Below are positions 36,307-44,214 of a stretch of DNA of 64,000 bases, in pieces. Source of the stretch: Luethyella okanaganae. GTDB taxonomy: Bacteria; Actinomycetota; Actinomycetes; Actinomycetales; Microbacteriaceae. The DNA is taken from assembly GCF_042660285.1 (NCBI RefSeq), contig NZ_JBHSTP010000001.1, positions 124,001-188,000 of the forward strand, given 5' to 3'. A program made the translations under genes and the position numbers. Numbering within the stretch: the stretch's first letter is position 1; each line of letters opens with the position of its first letter. The notes under the pieces were generated by a model that was not told the origin of the DNA, made no database searches, and saw only the letters and a program-made list of their open reading frames with translations.

Positions 36307-37087
36307 GTGGCGCTGTCGCAAATGCTCTTCGGAGTCGTCGTCCTCGCGGTGCTCGCGGTCACCCAGTTCTTCGAACCAGGCCGCGTCGACTCCTTCCTGT
36401 TCTTTCTGGGCATAGCCATCACCATCGTCGTGAGCGCCTTCGCGGTTCTCGTGTCGTGGCATCCGGTTCCGGGCGCGGGGTCGTGGAGCCGTGTTCGCCT
36501 ACACGGCCGACGGTGTGCTCGAAGCCGAGTCCTATCGCCGCGTTCTGACCGACTGGCTGGAACGCGCGGGGTATCACGACGAGCAGCTCGCGATGATGCA
36601 TGTGGCCCTCGACGACATCGGGGAGGTCAATGTGGCCTTCGGCGCGGTCATCGGCGAGTCGTTCGCGCAGAACCTCATAGCGCTCACCCGTCGGTTCGCT
36701 TCGCCGCATTCCATCATCGGGGCTGACGGACCGAGCCGGCTGCTCGTCGCCGTGCCCGCGATCGATGCCGCAGCGGCACGCTCTGCAGCGGAGACCATCC
36801 AGGAAGGACTCCTCGAGACGCCATCCGACAGGGTGATCGGGTTGCGTCCGACGGTGAGCATCGGCATCGCGTTGTCGGACTACCTCGGTCACGGATTCGA
36901 CGACCTCGTCGTCACGGCCCGCAAGGTGTCGGCAACTGCGGCAGCGGCCGGGGGCCGCGTGCTCGTCGATGTGACCGTCTCGGAGTCCTGGGCGGCCGCT
37001 GCCGCGATCAGGCGGTTGAGCTTCGATGGTCGCCAAGCCACGATCGGCGAAGAGAGGCGGATCGCGACACCGTGCCCTGAATCTTGA
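36307..37087 (+). pseudogene. GGDEF-like membrane protein split by a frameshift
   Basis: Two pieces in different frames appear to be one gene. The first (from GTG 36307) encodes two hydrophobic helices (MLFGVVVLAVLAVTQF, and a second at about residues 32-50) and continues to about 36480. The second, open from 36491 to 37087, is a protein of about 198 residues that looks like a degenerate GGDEF domain: RRVLTDWLERAGY, VALDDIGEVNVAFG, and VSIGIALSDYLGHGFDDLV. The canonical GGDEF loop is replaced by ADGPSRL, so cyclase activity is unlikely even if the frame were restored. A single-base change near 36470-36490 would join the parts. A sequencing error is the alternative. No ribosome-binding site is seen at 36307. 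Confidence 0.5.
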
Positions 37088-37390
37088 GGGAATCCTGAGT
37101 CGATCCTGCAGCATTCTCGTGCCGGTTCAGAGCTTGCCGCGTCAGACTTGACACTTGCAGCGAGGAATCGATGCACCCGATCATGGTCGGGAAGGAGAGA
37201 ACGCATGTTTCTCACACACCCGCTCGGCCGAGACGCCAACATCGTCGGCTCAGCAGGACAGACGCTACATCCGATCACAGCCGCTTCTCGCTCCCGAACT
37301 TGAAGCGTATGCGAATGACTTCATCGCCGGCGTCATGCGCTCCCCACCTACCGGGCCACGATCGGCTGCGTCGTTCCCGCTCTCCGTCGG
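37088..37390. other. Gene-poor stretch between GGDEF-like remnant and response regulator
   Basis: The only item of note is a 32-codon open frame from ATG 37204 with AAGGAGAG at good spacing, and other short frames around it. None resembles a known family, and codon use is not convincing. Confidence 0.4.
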
Positions 37391-38233
37391 CTAGGTCTTC
37401 TCGGGTGCCGTCAGCCGGTAGCCGACGCCGCGCACGGTCTCGATCCATCGTGGTGTCGTGGGGTCCTCGCCGAGCTTGCGTCGCAGATTGGCCACGTGCA
37501 CCTCGATCGCGCGCTTGTCTGCGTCGCTCACGCAGTGCGACGTGGCATAGCTTTCTCCGCGCAGCATGAGCGCGAGATCGGCCTTGCTCCTGACGCGCTG
37601 ACCCGATTCGAGAAGCGCATGCAGCAGGTCGAACTCGCTGCGGGTGAGCAGGATGTCGATGCCTCCGAGGCGCACGAGTCGCATTTCGGGCTGCAGGGAC
37701 AGCCCTCGATGCCTGAGCCAGTCCGAGCGGGGGCCGCCGGTGTCGGGATACGCTGCATCGTTCGTCGCAGACACCGATGCGGGGAAGGGCTTGCCGCCGT
37801 CTTCTCCGGACAGTCCGCCGAGCGCCCCTTCGTGCGTCGGAGACGCTGGGCCCGAGCGTGGACGCCGCAGCATCGCTTCGACGCGGGCGCGCAACTCGCG
37901 GGGCCGAAACGGCTTGGTCACGTAGTCGTCCGCGCCCGAGTCGAGCCCCTGCAGGATGTCGATCTCATCGCTCCGCGCGGTGAGCATGACGATGTAGGTC
38001 GAGCTGAACGCGCGGATACGCTTGGCCGCTTCGAATCCGTCGATACCGGGCATGCTCACGTCGAGCGTCGTGACCAGCGGGTCGTGCATGCGCACGGCTT
38101 CCACGCCATCGAGACCGTTGCCGGCCGAGACGGTGTCGAAGCCTGCCTGCTCGAGCACGGTCTCGAGCAAGCACCTGATGTCGACGTCGTCCTCTATGAT
38201 CACGGCGACACGGCGTTCCGAACTGTTGCTCAC
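37391..38233 (-). CDS. OmpR/PhoB-type response regulator
   Basis: A 280-residue two-component regulator. The receiver domain (about 8-122) has the acidic pair EDD, the phosphoacceptor in TLDVSMPG, and the Lys of TKPF. A 45-residue Gly/Pro-rich linker, longer than usual, precedes a winged-helix DNA-binding domain with LTRSEFDLLHALLESG and VHVANLRRKLGEDP, ending GVGYRLTAPE. The GTG at 38233 is chosen because GGGGGAGA lies upstream. No histidine kinase gene is adjacent, so it is an orphan in this window. Confidence 0.9.
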   Translation of the reverse strand: MSNSSERRVAVIIEDDVDIRCLLETVLEQAGFDTVSAGNGLDGVEAVRMHDPLVTTLDVSMPGIDGFEAAKRIRAFSSTYIVMLTARSDEIDILQGLDSGADDYVTKPFRPRELRARVEAMLRRPRSGPASPTHEGALGGLSGEDGGKPFPASVSATNDAAYPDTGGPRSDWLRHRGLSLQPEMRLVRLGGIDILLTRSEFDLLHALLESGQRVRSKADLALMLRGESYATSHCVSDADKRAIEVHVANLRRKLGEDPTTPRWIETVRGVGYRLTAPEKT

Positions 38234-38390
38234 GTGCGTGGTCTCCCCCAGGTGTGTTTCGTCCCTGCGGCCAGGATATGGCACCGCTCGTTTTGCTGCC
38301 CCGAACCTTTCTCTTCAGTCCCCGTCCCCCGGGTTCCCACCCCAACCCCGCGTTGTCCCGCTCATCACCCTTCTGCGCGTCGTGTGATCA

Positions 38391-38457
38391 GAGGGCCGTA
38401 GCGGTCGGCGGGACCAACGGCAGGAGGATGTCAGCGTTTGGAGGGCCGCAGCGGTCG
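38391..38457. promoter_or_regulatory. Two 17-base direct repeats exactly 50 bases apart upstream of mqo
   Basis: GAGGGCCG(T/C)AGCGGTCG occurs at 38391-38407 and 38441-38457, offset 50 bases, close to five helical turns. The second ends 26 bases before the mqo -10 element. Paired operator half-sites for a regulator of mqo, or of the divergent response regulator, are a possibility. Confidence 0.45.
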
Positions 38458-38483
38458 TGCGCGAAGCGGACTCCGAGCGCCGG

Positions 38484-38489
38484 TAGACT
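38484..38489 (+). promoter_or_regulatory. -10 element of mqo, leaderless transcript predicted
   Basis: TAGACT ends seven bases before the GTG start codon of mqo, and there is no Shine-Dalgarno sequence. The spacing is that of leaderless actinobacterial promoters. Confidence 0.55.
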
Positions 38490-38496
38490 GAGAACC

Positions 38497-39975
38497 GTGA
38501 ATTCTGAGGCACCCGTCGATGTCGTCCTGATCGGCGGCGGCATCATGAGCGCCACTCTCGGAACGCTGATCAAGCAGCTGCAACCCGATTGGTCGATCCG
38601 TGTATACGAGCGCCTCGGTGCGGTGGCACAGGAGAGTTCCAACCCGTGGAACAATGCCGGCACGGGCCACGCAGCCCTCTGCGAACTCAACTACATGCCC
38701 GAGGCCGCCGATGGCGGTGTCGATGCTGCCAAGGCCGTGAGCATCAACGAGCAGTTCCAGGTGAGTCGCCAGCTCTGGTCGTATCTCATCGGGGCCGGCG
38801 CCCTGCCGGAGCCCCACAACTTCATCAACGCGACGCCCCACATGACCTTCGTGCATGGCGAGGCGAACATCGGATATCTGCGCAGGCGCTACGAGGCATT
38901 GAAGGATCAGCCGCTCTTCCACGGGATCGAGTTCTCCGAGGACGCAGGCAAGGTCGGCGAGTGGACTCCGCTCATCACCCTCAAACGTCCGAAGAAGCAG
39001 AAGATCGCGGCGACGCGCATCGAGGCGGGAACCGACGTCGACTTCGGGGCGCTCACTGGGTACCTGCTCGACGACCTGGTCGCGCGCGGCGGCGAGGTGC
39101 ACGTGAACCATCACGTCACCGGCCTCAAGAAGCTCCCAGACGGCACGTGGCGCATCAAGCTCCGCCACACGGTCGGCCGCACGCCCAAGGTCGTCAATGC
39201 CCGCTTCGTCTTCGTCGGCGCGGGTGGAGGCGCGCTCGCTCTGCTGCAGCACTCCGGAATCCCCGAGGTCAAGGGTTTCGGCGGGTTCCCGATCTCGGGC
39301 CAGTTCCTGCGCACCACCAATCCGAAGGTCGTGGCGCAGCACCAGGCCAAGGTCTACGGCAAGGCGGCGGTCGGTGCGCCCCCGATGTCGGTTCCGCACC
39401 TCGACACTCGCGTCGTCGACGGCGAGAGGTCGTTGATGTTCGGGCCGTACGCGGGCTTCACTCCGAAATTCCTCAAGACGAGCACCTGGCTTGATCTGCC
39501 GTTCTCGGTACGTGTACACAACCTCGGCCCCATGCTGGCGGTGGCCTGGCACAACTTCGACCTCGTCAAGTACCTCGTGGGTGAGCTGCTCGCCAGCCGC
39601 GCGAAGAAACTCAAGGCGCTTCAGGAGTTCATGCCTACCGCCACGATGAAGGACTGGGAGCTCATCACAGCGGGCCAGCGGGTTCAGGTGATGAAGAAGG
39701 ACCCGAAACAAGGCGGGGTGCTGCAGTTCGGCACGGAGGTCATCGCGGCAGAGGACGGATCGATCGCCGGGCTGCTCGGCGCATCGCCGGGCGCCTCGAC
39801 AGCGGCGTCGATCATGCTCGACCTGCTCGCACGATGCTTCCCAGGCCAGATGACGGCGTGGGAGCCCAAGATCCGCGAGATGATCCCCAGCTATGGCCGC
39901 CGGCTCTCCGACGACCCTCATGAGGCGGCTGCGTCGCTCGCCGCGACCGCCGCTGTCCTCGGTATCCCCGCCTAA
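38497..39975 (+). CDS. mqo: Malate:quinone oxidoreductase
   Basis: A 492-residue FAD-dependent peripheral membrane enzyme that oxidises malate and reduces quinone. The FAD-binding loop VVLIGGGIMSATLGTL is at about 7-22. NPWNNAGTGHAALCELNY near residue 50 and LLGASPGASTAASIML near 425 are Mqo signatures. Length and ending (AAVLGIPA) match the family. The GTG at 38497 is the conserved start; further upstream sequence in frame is not conserved. It is transcribed alone and followed by a perfect 25-bp hairpin. Confidence 0.95.
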   Translation: MNSEAPVDVVLIGGGIMSATLGTLIKQLQPDWSIRVYERLGAVAQESSNPWNNAGTGHAALCELNYMPEAADGGVDAAKAVSINEQFQVSRQLWSYLIGAGALPEPHNFINATPHMTFVHGEANIGYLRRRYEALKDQPLFHGIEFSEDAGKVGEWTPLITLKRPKKQKIAATRIEAGTDVDFGALTGYLLDDLVARGGEVHVNHHVTGLKKLPDGTWRIKLRHTVGRTPKVVNARFVFVGAGGGALALLQHSGIPEVKGFGGFPISGQFLRTTNPKVVAQHQAKVYGKAAVGAPPMSVPHLDTRVVDGERSLMFGPYAGFTPKFLKTSTWLDLPFSVRVHNLGPMLAVAWHNFDLVKYLVGELLASRAKKLKALQEFMPTATMKDWELITAGQRVQVMKKDPKQGGVLQFGTEVIAAEDGSIAGLLGASPGASTAASIMLDLLARCFPGQMTAWEPKIREMIPSYGRRLSDDPHEAAASLAATAAVLGIPA

Positions 39976-40055
39976 GATGTTGGCCGCCGCTGCCCGGCGC
40001 CTACCCCCGTACGCCGCTTCGGTGTCCCTCGACGGGGTTAGCTGAGATCCTGCGT

Positions 40056-40108
40056 GCCACTTTGTGCGTTCTGCGCCACCTCGGGTGGCGCAGAACGCAC
40101 AAAGTGGC
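40056..40108. repeat. Perfect 25-bp inverted repeat with 3-base loop
   Basis: The arms 40056-40080 and 40084-40108 are completely complementary, with TCG between them. It lies 80 bases after mqo and 48 bases before the IS1595-like element. It could terminate mqo transcription, although no T run follows. The sequence CGCACAAA-GTGG also appears in the hairpin after tdk. Confidence 0.85.
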
Positions 40109-40410
40109 GAACACGGTAGAGACCCAGCATTCCGGGAGGAGATCTTGCTCAACATTCGAAACTATGTTCTGGGTAGCTGTCTAGGTGAGGTGGAGCCGAG
40201 ACATTGCGGGACCGGTAGTTTGTAGCTGAGTCGAGTGCCGACCGTAACCATCACGAACGAGGGTGAATTGCTCGGTTGCCACTTGGGGAGACCACGCGAA
40301 CCCATGAGCAATGCTCATTACCATCTGCTCTCTTGACAGACCCTGGCGGGGCGCGCGAACCTCTATGTCAATTCGGAGTTCTGAGTGACTCTGGCGAAAT
40401 GGAGACAGCG

Positions 40411-40980
40411 ATGCCCCTACGGAGTGCCTCCAGCCCGAACACGCGCTTTGGATGGCGGCAACGGCCAGCGGCACTCGTGACTGCGGTGATCGGTGCCGTA
40501 CTCTTCATCGGATTGAGCGCCGCCCCGGCCGTGGCTGATCCAGGCAAGCCTGCGACCAGCCCCGACGTCATCCATGTGTGCGGCGAGGAATCGCTCAATT
40601 TGGCCCGTCAAGATGGCACCGAAGTGGCTGGACTGGAACTGGCGCGTGCTGTTGCCGCGGTCCGAGACTATTGCCTTGGGATCGGTGGTCGAATGCCAAC
40701 TCCCGATCAGGACACGGTCACGCCGATGGGCACCGCATACGGCATCTATATCAGGAACAGCACACAGTCGACGAATGTAACCTGCCCGTGCGGGCCCACG
40801 TACCGTTCCTGGTCGATTGACGTCAACGCGACGGGCGTCCCGTACAACGGCACACTGAACAATCTCAATGTGATATGGCGTGTAGGCCCGAGCTCCGGCG
40901 CTTGGCAGCTAGGACCCTCACTTGGAATCACTACGTACGGGACGCTGCCGACGGTAGCCGGGACAATGTCCACCACCTAG
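40411..40980 (+). CDS. Secreted protein of unknown function, possibly truncated
   Basis: A 189-residue protein with a clear signal peptide (basic RFGWRQR, hydrophobic core, cleavage after AVA near residue 42). The mature part is rich in Thr/Ser/Gly, with a CPCG motif and strand-like segments (IYIRNS, WSIDVNATGVPYNG), suggesting an extracellular beta-sandwich. The ATG at 40411 follows GGAG at good spacing. The frame remains plausible beyond the TAG at 40978, for 24 further codons (YVTSIATLYKAGTTKID and so on), so the stop may be a nonsense mutation. It lies inside the IS1595-like element. I do not recognise the family. Confidence 0.62.
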   Translation: MPLRSASSPNTRFGWRQRPAALVTAVIGAVLFIGLSAAPAVADPGKPATSPDVIHVCGEESLNLARQDGTEVAGLELARAVAAVRDYCLGIGGRMPTPDQDTVTPMGTAYGIYIRNSTQSTNVTCPCGPTYRSWSIDVNATGVPYNGTLNNLNVIWRVGPSSGAWQLGPSLGITTYGTLPTVAGTMSTT

Positions 40981-41062
40981 TACGTCACCAGTATCGCGAC
41001 ACTCTACAAGGCAGGCACGACCAAAATCGATCAAGTCCAGGCCATAGCTCCATAGGTTCGGT

Positions 41063-41470
41063 GTGAGCTCAAGCATCATGGTGACGACCGCCTCCAGTAT
41101 CGAGGCGGTCGTCACCGCGGAATTTACCGAATCGAGAATCGAAATCACCGCCACCGCGGTCTGCTCAGACGCGACACGGGCGTTCGATCAGGAGTACGAG
41201 CGGGATCTATCGCTCTACCTCGAGCAGGCTCGGCTCAAAGGCATTTCGTCAGCGGGGTTACCTCCGCGCAATGGCGCAGAAGCGTACCTGAGCGAGATCA
41301 CGATAACGCCACCCGACGAGCTTCGCGGTATCGGAAAACTCGTGTGCTTGACCGGCGGAACAGGCACTGAGTGGGTGAGGCGCTGGATATGGAACAATTG
41401 CCGTCCTCAGCGGGGATGGTCCTTTGCTATCACTCTCGAGGGACAATCGACGATGCTCCTTCTTGAGTAG
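41063..41470 (+). CDS. Hypothetical protein in the IS1595-like element
   Basis: A 135-residue open frame with GTG start (ATG 41078 possible) and no clear ribosome-binding site. There is no signal peptide or membrane helix. The middle is charged (AFDQEYERDLSLYLEQARLKG, in two parts), and one cysteine pair is present (VCLTGG, NNCRP). The base composition is less G+C-biased than that of neighbouring genes. It follows the secreted-protein gene within the same element. No family is recognised, and it may not be expressed. Confidence 0.4.
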   Translation: MSSSIMVTTASSIEAVVTAEFTESRIEITATAVCSDATRAFDQEYERDLSLYLEQARLKGISSAGLPPRNGAEAYLSEITITPPDELRGIGKLVCLTGGTGTEWVRRWIWNNCRPQRGWSFAITLEGQSTMLLLE

Positions 41471-41627
41471 CGCGCTCGTGGCCGGGAAAGAACTCGCTTA
41501 TCCCTCGAGTTGACTCCCGCGTTGCGCATCATCTCTGGAGATGGTTCGGCGACGACAGAAGGCTGATCTTGCCGCGTCCGGGATCGCAGGTTGACATTGC
41601 CATTTCGCCGGGCTCAAGACTCCTGCA

Positions 41628-41762
41628 TCAGACGAACCCATACGGCCACCGCAACCGCGCCAGATACGCCAGGTACGCCGCATCATCCGGGAACCACTCA
41701 CGCAACTCCTGAAACGTCCGCGGATAGTCAACACCACCAATCGGATGGGCAGATTCGGCCAC
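41628..41762 (-). pseudogene. N-terminal remnant of an IS1595-family transposase
   Basis: Forty-four codons on the minus strand from a GTG at 41762 contain VDYPRTFQELREWFPDD, then AAYLAYLARLRWPYGFV, and then a stop. This is the conserved N-terminus of IS1595-family transposases (pattern P-x-T-F/L near the start, LARLRWPxGFxCPRC at the end), cut exactly before the expected zinc-binding CPRC. It starts nine bases inside the right terminal inverted repeat, the normal position in such elements. The catalytic domain is missing, so the element cannot move on its own. Confidence 0.78.
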
Positions 41763-41817
41763 GACACAAGCCTACTTCACCTAGACAGATACATAGAAAC
41801 TATGTTCGAATCTAATC

Positions 41818-42834
41818 ATGAGATGGAGCGCCCAAGAACTCGATGTCGACCAACCGTCGACCCTGCCGGGGTTGGCTCGCCTGAACAACCTCGTTCGTTC
41901 GGTACAAACCCCGGAGTTCGCCGGGATGACCTTCCACGAGGTGCTCGCCAAGTCGGCACTCAACAAGGTGCCAGGCCAGAGTTCGATGCCGTTCGGCTGG
42001 ACGATCAACCCCTACCGCGGCTGCAGTCATGCCTGCGTCTACTGTTTCGCGCGCCCGACCCATAGCTACCTCGATCTCAATACAGGCGAGGACTTCGACC
42101 GGCAGATCGTCGTGAAGGTCAACGTGGCCGAGGTGTTGCGGAACGAGTTGGGCAAGCCAAGCTGGAAACGGCATCCGGTCGCTCTCGGAACCAACACCGA
42201 CCCCTACCAGCGTGCCGAAGGCCGCTACAGGCTCATGCCCGGGATCGTCGAGGCGCTCACAGACAGCGGCACCCCCTTCAGCATCCTCACCAAGGGAACC
42301 CTGTTGCGCAGAGACCTCGAACAGATCGCGGATGCCGCGACACGCGTTCCCGTCGACCTCGCTCTGTCGATCGCTATCTACGACGATGACCTGCAGCAGT
42401 CGGTCGAACCGGGAACCCCGACCACGAGAGCCCGACTCGCGACGGTGACGGCTGTGCGCGATGCTGGACTCGACTGCACGATCTTCCTGATGCCGATCCT
42501 GCCGTTCCTGACCGATACGAGACAGCACCTCGACGAGGCGCTTCGCCAGGCGAAGGCCGCCGGGGCGACATCCGTCCTCTACACCGCTCTCCACCTGCGG
42601 TCGGGCGTTCGAGAATGGTTCATGCAATGGCTGGCCTCCGAGCACCCGGAGCTGGTGCCGCGCTACGAGCAGCTCTATGGCCACGGCGCATATGCGCCGA
42701 AGGGGTACCGCAGGTGGCTTGCCGCACGTATCAAGCCGCTCATCCGGTCGAGCGGCCTCGAACGACGCGGTCGCGCGTCGCCGGGCTCGGGGGGAGTCGC
42801 CCATCGGTCGACGGAGGCTCCGACGCTTTTCTGA
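41818..42834 (+). CDS. Rv2578c-type radical SAM protein
   Basis: A 338-residue radical SAM enzyme. The cluster-binding motif is C69-SHA-C73-VY-C76, preceded by FGWTINPYRG as in the Rv2578c/SPL-like subgroup. ALGTNTDPYQRAEGRYRLM near residue 122 is another hallmark. The function of the subgroup is not established; a link to DNA repair has been suggested by similarity to spore photoproduct lyase. The ATG at 41818 has no ribosome-binding site; TATGTT, in the right-hand direct repeat of the adjacent element, lies 11 bases upstream and may be its -10. The C-terminal 30 residues are low in complexity. Confidence 0.85.
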   Translation: MRWSAQELDVDQPSTLPGLARLNNLVRSVQTPEFAGMTFHEVLAKSALNKVPGQSSMPFGWTINPYRGCSHACVYCFARPTHSYLDLNTGEDFDRQIVVKVNVAEVLRNELGKPSWKRHPVALGTNTDPYQRAEGRYRLMPGIVEALTDSGTPFSILTKGTLLRRDLEQIADAATRVPVDLALSIAIYDDDLQQSVEPGTPTTRARLATVTAVRDAGLDCTIFLMPILPFLTDTRQHLDEALRQAKAAGATSVLYTALHLRSGVREWFMQWLASEHPELVPRYEQLYGHGAYAPKGYRRWLAARIKPLIRSSGLERRGRASPGSGGVAHRSTEAPTLF

Positions 42835-42930
42835 CCGCGATGCGAGGCCCGCTGCGGCAGGGAGACAGTTTCGAGGACCGGAGGACAAGCCCGCCGTGCC
42901 GGTGGCATAATTCCCCGCAGGGGGTAAGTC

Positions 42931-44214
42931 TTGTCACTCGGATTGCCAAGCCATCTGGCCGAGTCGTCGATGGGTCATGCTCTTGCGCGAGCGGCCCATT
43001 GGTTCGGGCTCGCGTGCCTTGGCGGCGCGCTCGCGACGGTGATCTCTCTGTCGATCGCGAGCTCTCTCGGCGGGCTCTGGGCCACGGTGCCGGCGCTTCT
43101 TCCCATGGCGGGGCTCCTCGTGATGCTCACGCGACGCCGGACCGTGCTGTTCTCGGTGCTCTATCTCGCCGTCGGCGGCGTGTGCACCTTCGTCTACACC
43201 ACGACGATCCTCGGTCAGCGGCATGTGTTCCCCACCACGGACATGTTCATCGTCGCGCTGCCGAAGATGGCGCTCGTCGTGGTCGGAGGAGCAGGATCGG
43301 GAGCCCTGATCGGCGTGCTCTGGGCCTCGGCGGGGCTCGTGATCGGCGAGGTCGCGGTCGCGGTGGCGGCGTGGGCGACCGGCATTCCGTTCAAGCCCGA
43401 TGTCGTCACGCTCTGCACCTATGCCGTGCTCGTCGGGGTGCTGCTGTTCGACGGCCTGAATAGACGTTCCGCGCGGATTGCGCAGCCCGTCGTCCATCGC
43501 GCCGCGTGCGAGGATCGTGTGCTCACGCTTCGACATGAGCTGGAGCTGCGTGCGGCGGCTCATCTGCACGACACGACGCTCAGCCATCTGATCGCGCTTG
43601 CAGAGGCGCCGCCCGGTAGACTCGATCCCCGGCTACGCCGTGCGGTCGAAGGCGATCTCGAATCGCTCGTCGGCCAGGACTGGCTCATCTCGCACAACTC
43701 GGTCGCGGTGGACGAGGAGGCCTCCGACAGGAGCGCGCCCGGAAGCGTCGTCGGTGGCGGCATGTCGGATCCGTGGACGACGAGTGAGCTGTTCGCAGCG
43801 ATCGAGGAGGTGCGCGACCGTGGCCTCGTCGTCGAGGTCACGGGCGACCGTCGCTCCGTCGGGTTGCTCGCCACCGAGCAGTCGGTCGCCCTCGGCCAAG
43901 CGGTGCGACAGTGCCTCGTGAACGTGATCCGTCATGCGGGCGCGCATGAGGCCGAGGTGTCGATCGGCCGGGCGAGGGAGGACGTCGTGGTGCTCGTCGT
44001 CGACGCCGGTCGTGGTTTCATCCTCGCAGAAGCGGCTCAGGAACGCCTCGGGCTGCGCCATTCCGTTCAGCATCGGATCGCTGCGGTCGGCGGTTCCGTC
44101 GAGATCTGGTCCCGGCCTGGAGTCGGGACATCGGTCATGATCGTCGTGCCGATCGATCCTGCCGCGTCGAGGTCGGGCGACCACTCGGATGCGCCGGATC
44201 GGATCGGGTCGTGA
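42931..44214 (+). CDS. Membrane histidine kinase of module A
   Basis: A 427-residue sensor kinase with five or six predicted membrane helices (about 18-175) and no large extracellular domain. The phosphoacceptor motif is HLHDTTLSHL (His213), of the HisKA_3-like HD type. The ATPase domain has an N-box (VRQCLVNVIRHAG, about 330), VDAGRGF and the final GVGTSVMIVVPI. The TTG at 42931 preceded by GGGGTAAG is taken as start; ATG 42970 is an alternative. A -10-like CATAAT lies just upstream (around 42905). It is coupled to the next gene by GTGA, and the response regulator of the module lies after that gene. Confidence 0.82.
   Translation: MSLGLPSHLAESSMGHALARAAHWFGLACLGGALATVISLSIASSLGGLWATVPALLPMAGLLVMLTRRRTVLFSVLYLAVGGVCTFVYTTTILGQRHVFPTTDMFIVALPKMALVVVGGAGSGALIGVLWASAGLVIGEVAVAVAAWATGIPFKPDVVTLCTYAVLVGVLLFDGLNRRSARIAQPVVHRAACEDRVLTLRHELELRAAAHLHDTTLSHLIALAEAPPGRLDPRLRRAVEGDLESLVGQDWLISHNSVAVDEEASDRSAPGSVVGGGMSDPWTTSELFAAIEEVRDRGLVVEVTGDRRSVGLLATEQSVALGQAVRQCLVNVIRHAGAHEAEVSIGRAREDVVVLVVDAGRGFILAEAAQERLGLRHSVQHRIAAVGGSVEIWSRPGVGTSVMIVVPIDPAASRSGDHSDAPDRIGS

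Larger units (their letters stand above)
40158..41807. mobile_element. Degenerate IS1595-like element with cargo, flanked by 12-bp direct repeats
   Basis: GAAACTATGTTC occurs at 40158-40169 and again, in the same orientation, at 41796-41807. Just inside are imperfect terminal inverted repeats of about 24 bases (40170-40194 and 41771-41795) sharing CTGTCTAGGTGA. Near the right end, reading inwards on the minus strand, is the N-terminal part of an IS1595-type transposase. The rest of the transposase is absent, and the interior holds two unrecognised genes read in the opposite direction. The 1626-base interior is long for a simple IS1595 element. The right end lies ten bases from the start of the radical SAM gene. 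Confidence 0.65.

Noticed and set aside
36249..36413. ATG-started frame upstream of the GGDEF-like gene
   Set aside because: It is Ser/Arg-rich, out of frame with both hydrophobic and GGDEF-like parts, and typical of a shadow frame.
37204..37302. 32-codon ORF with a strong Shine-Dalgarno sequence
   Set aside because: It has no family resemblance, no hydrophobic or charged pattern and no conserved neighbour. It is kept only as a note in the gap entry.
40181..40474. Minus-strand ORF at the left end of the IS1595-like element, tested as a transposase C-terminus
   Set aside because: It shows none of the IS1595 catalytic-domain segments and overlaps the secreted-protein start region. It is probably a shadow.
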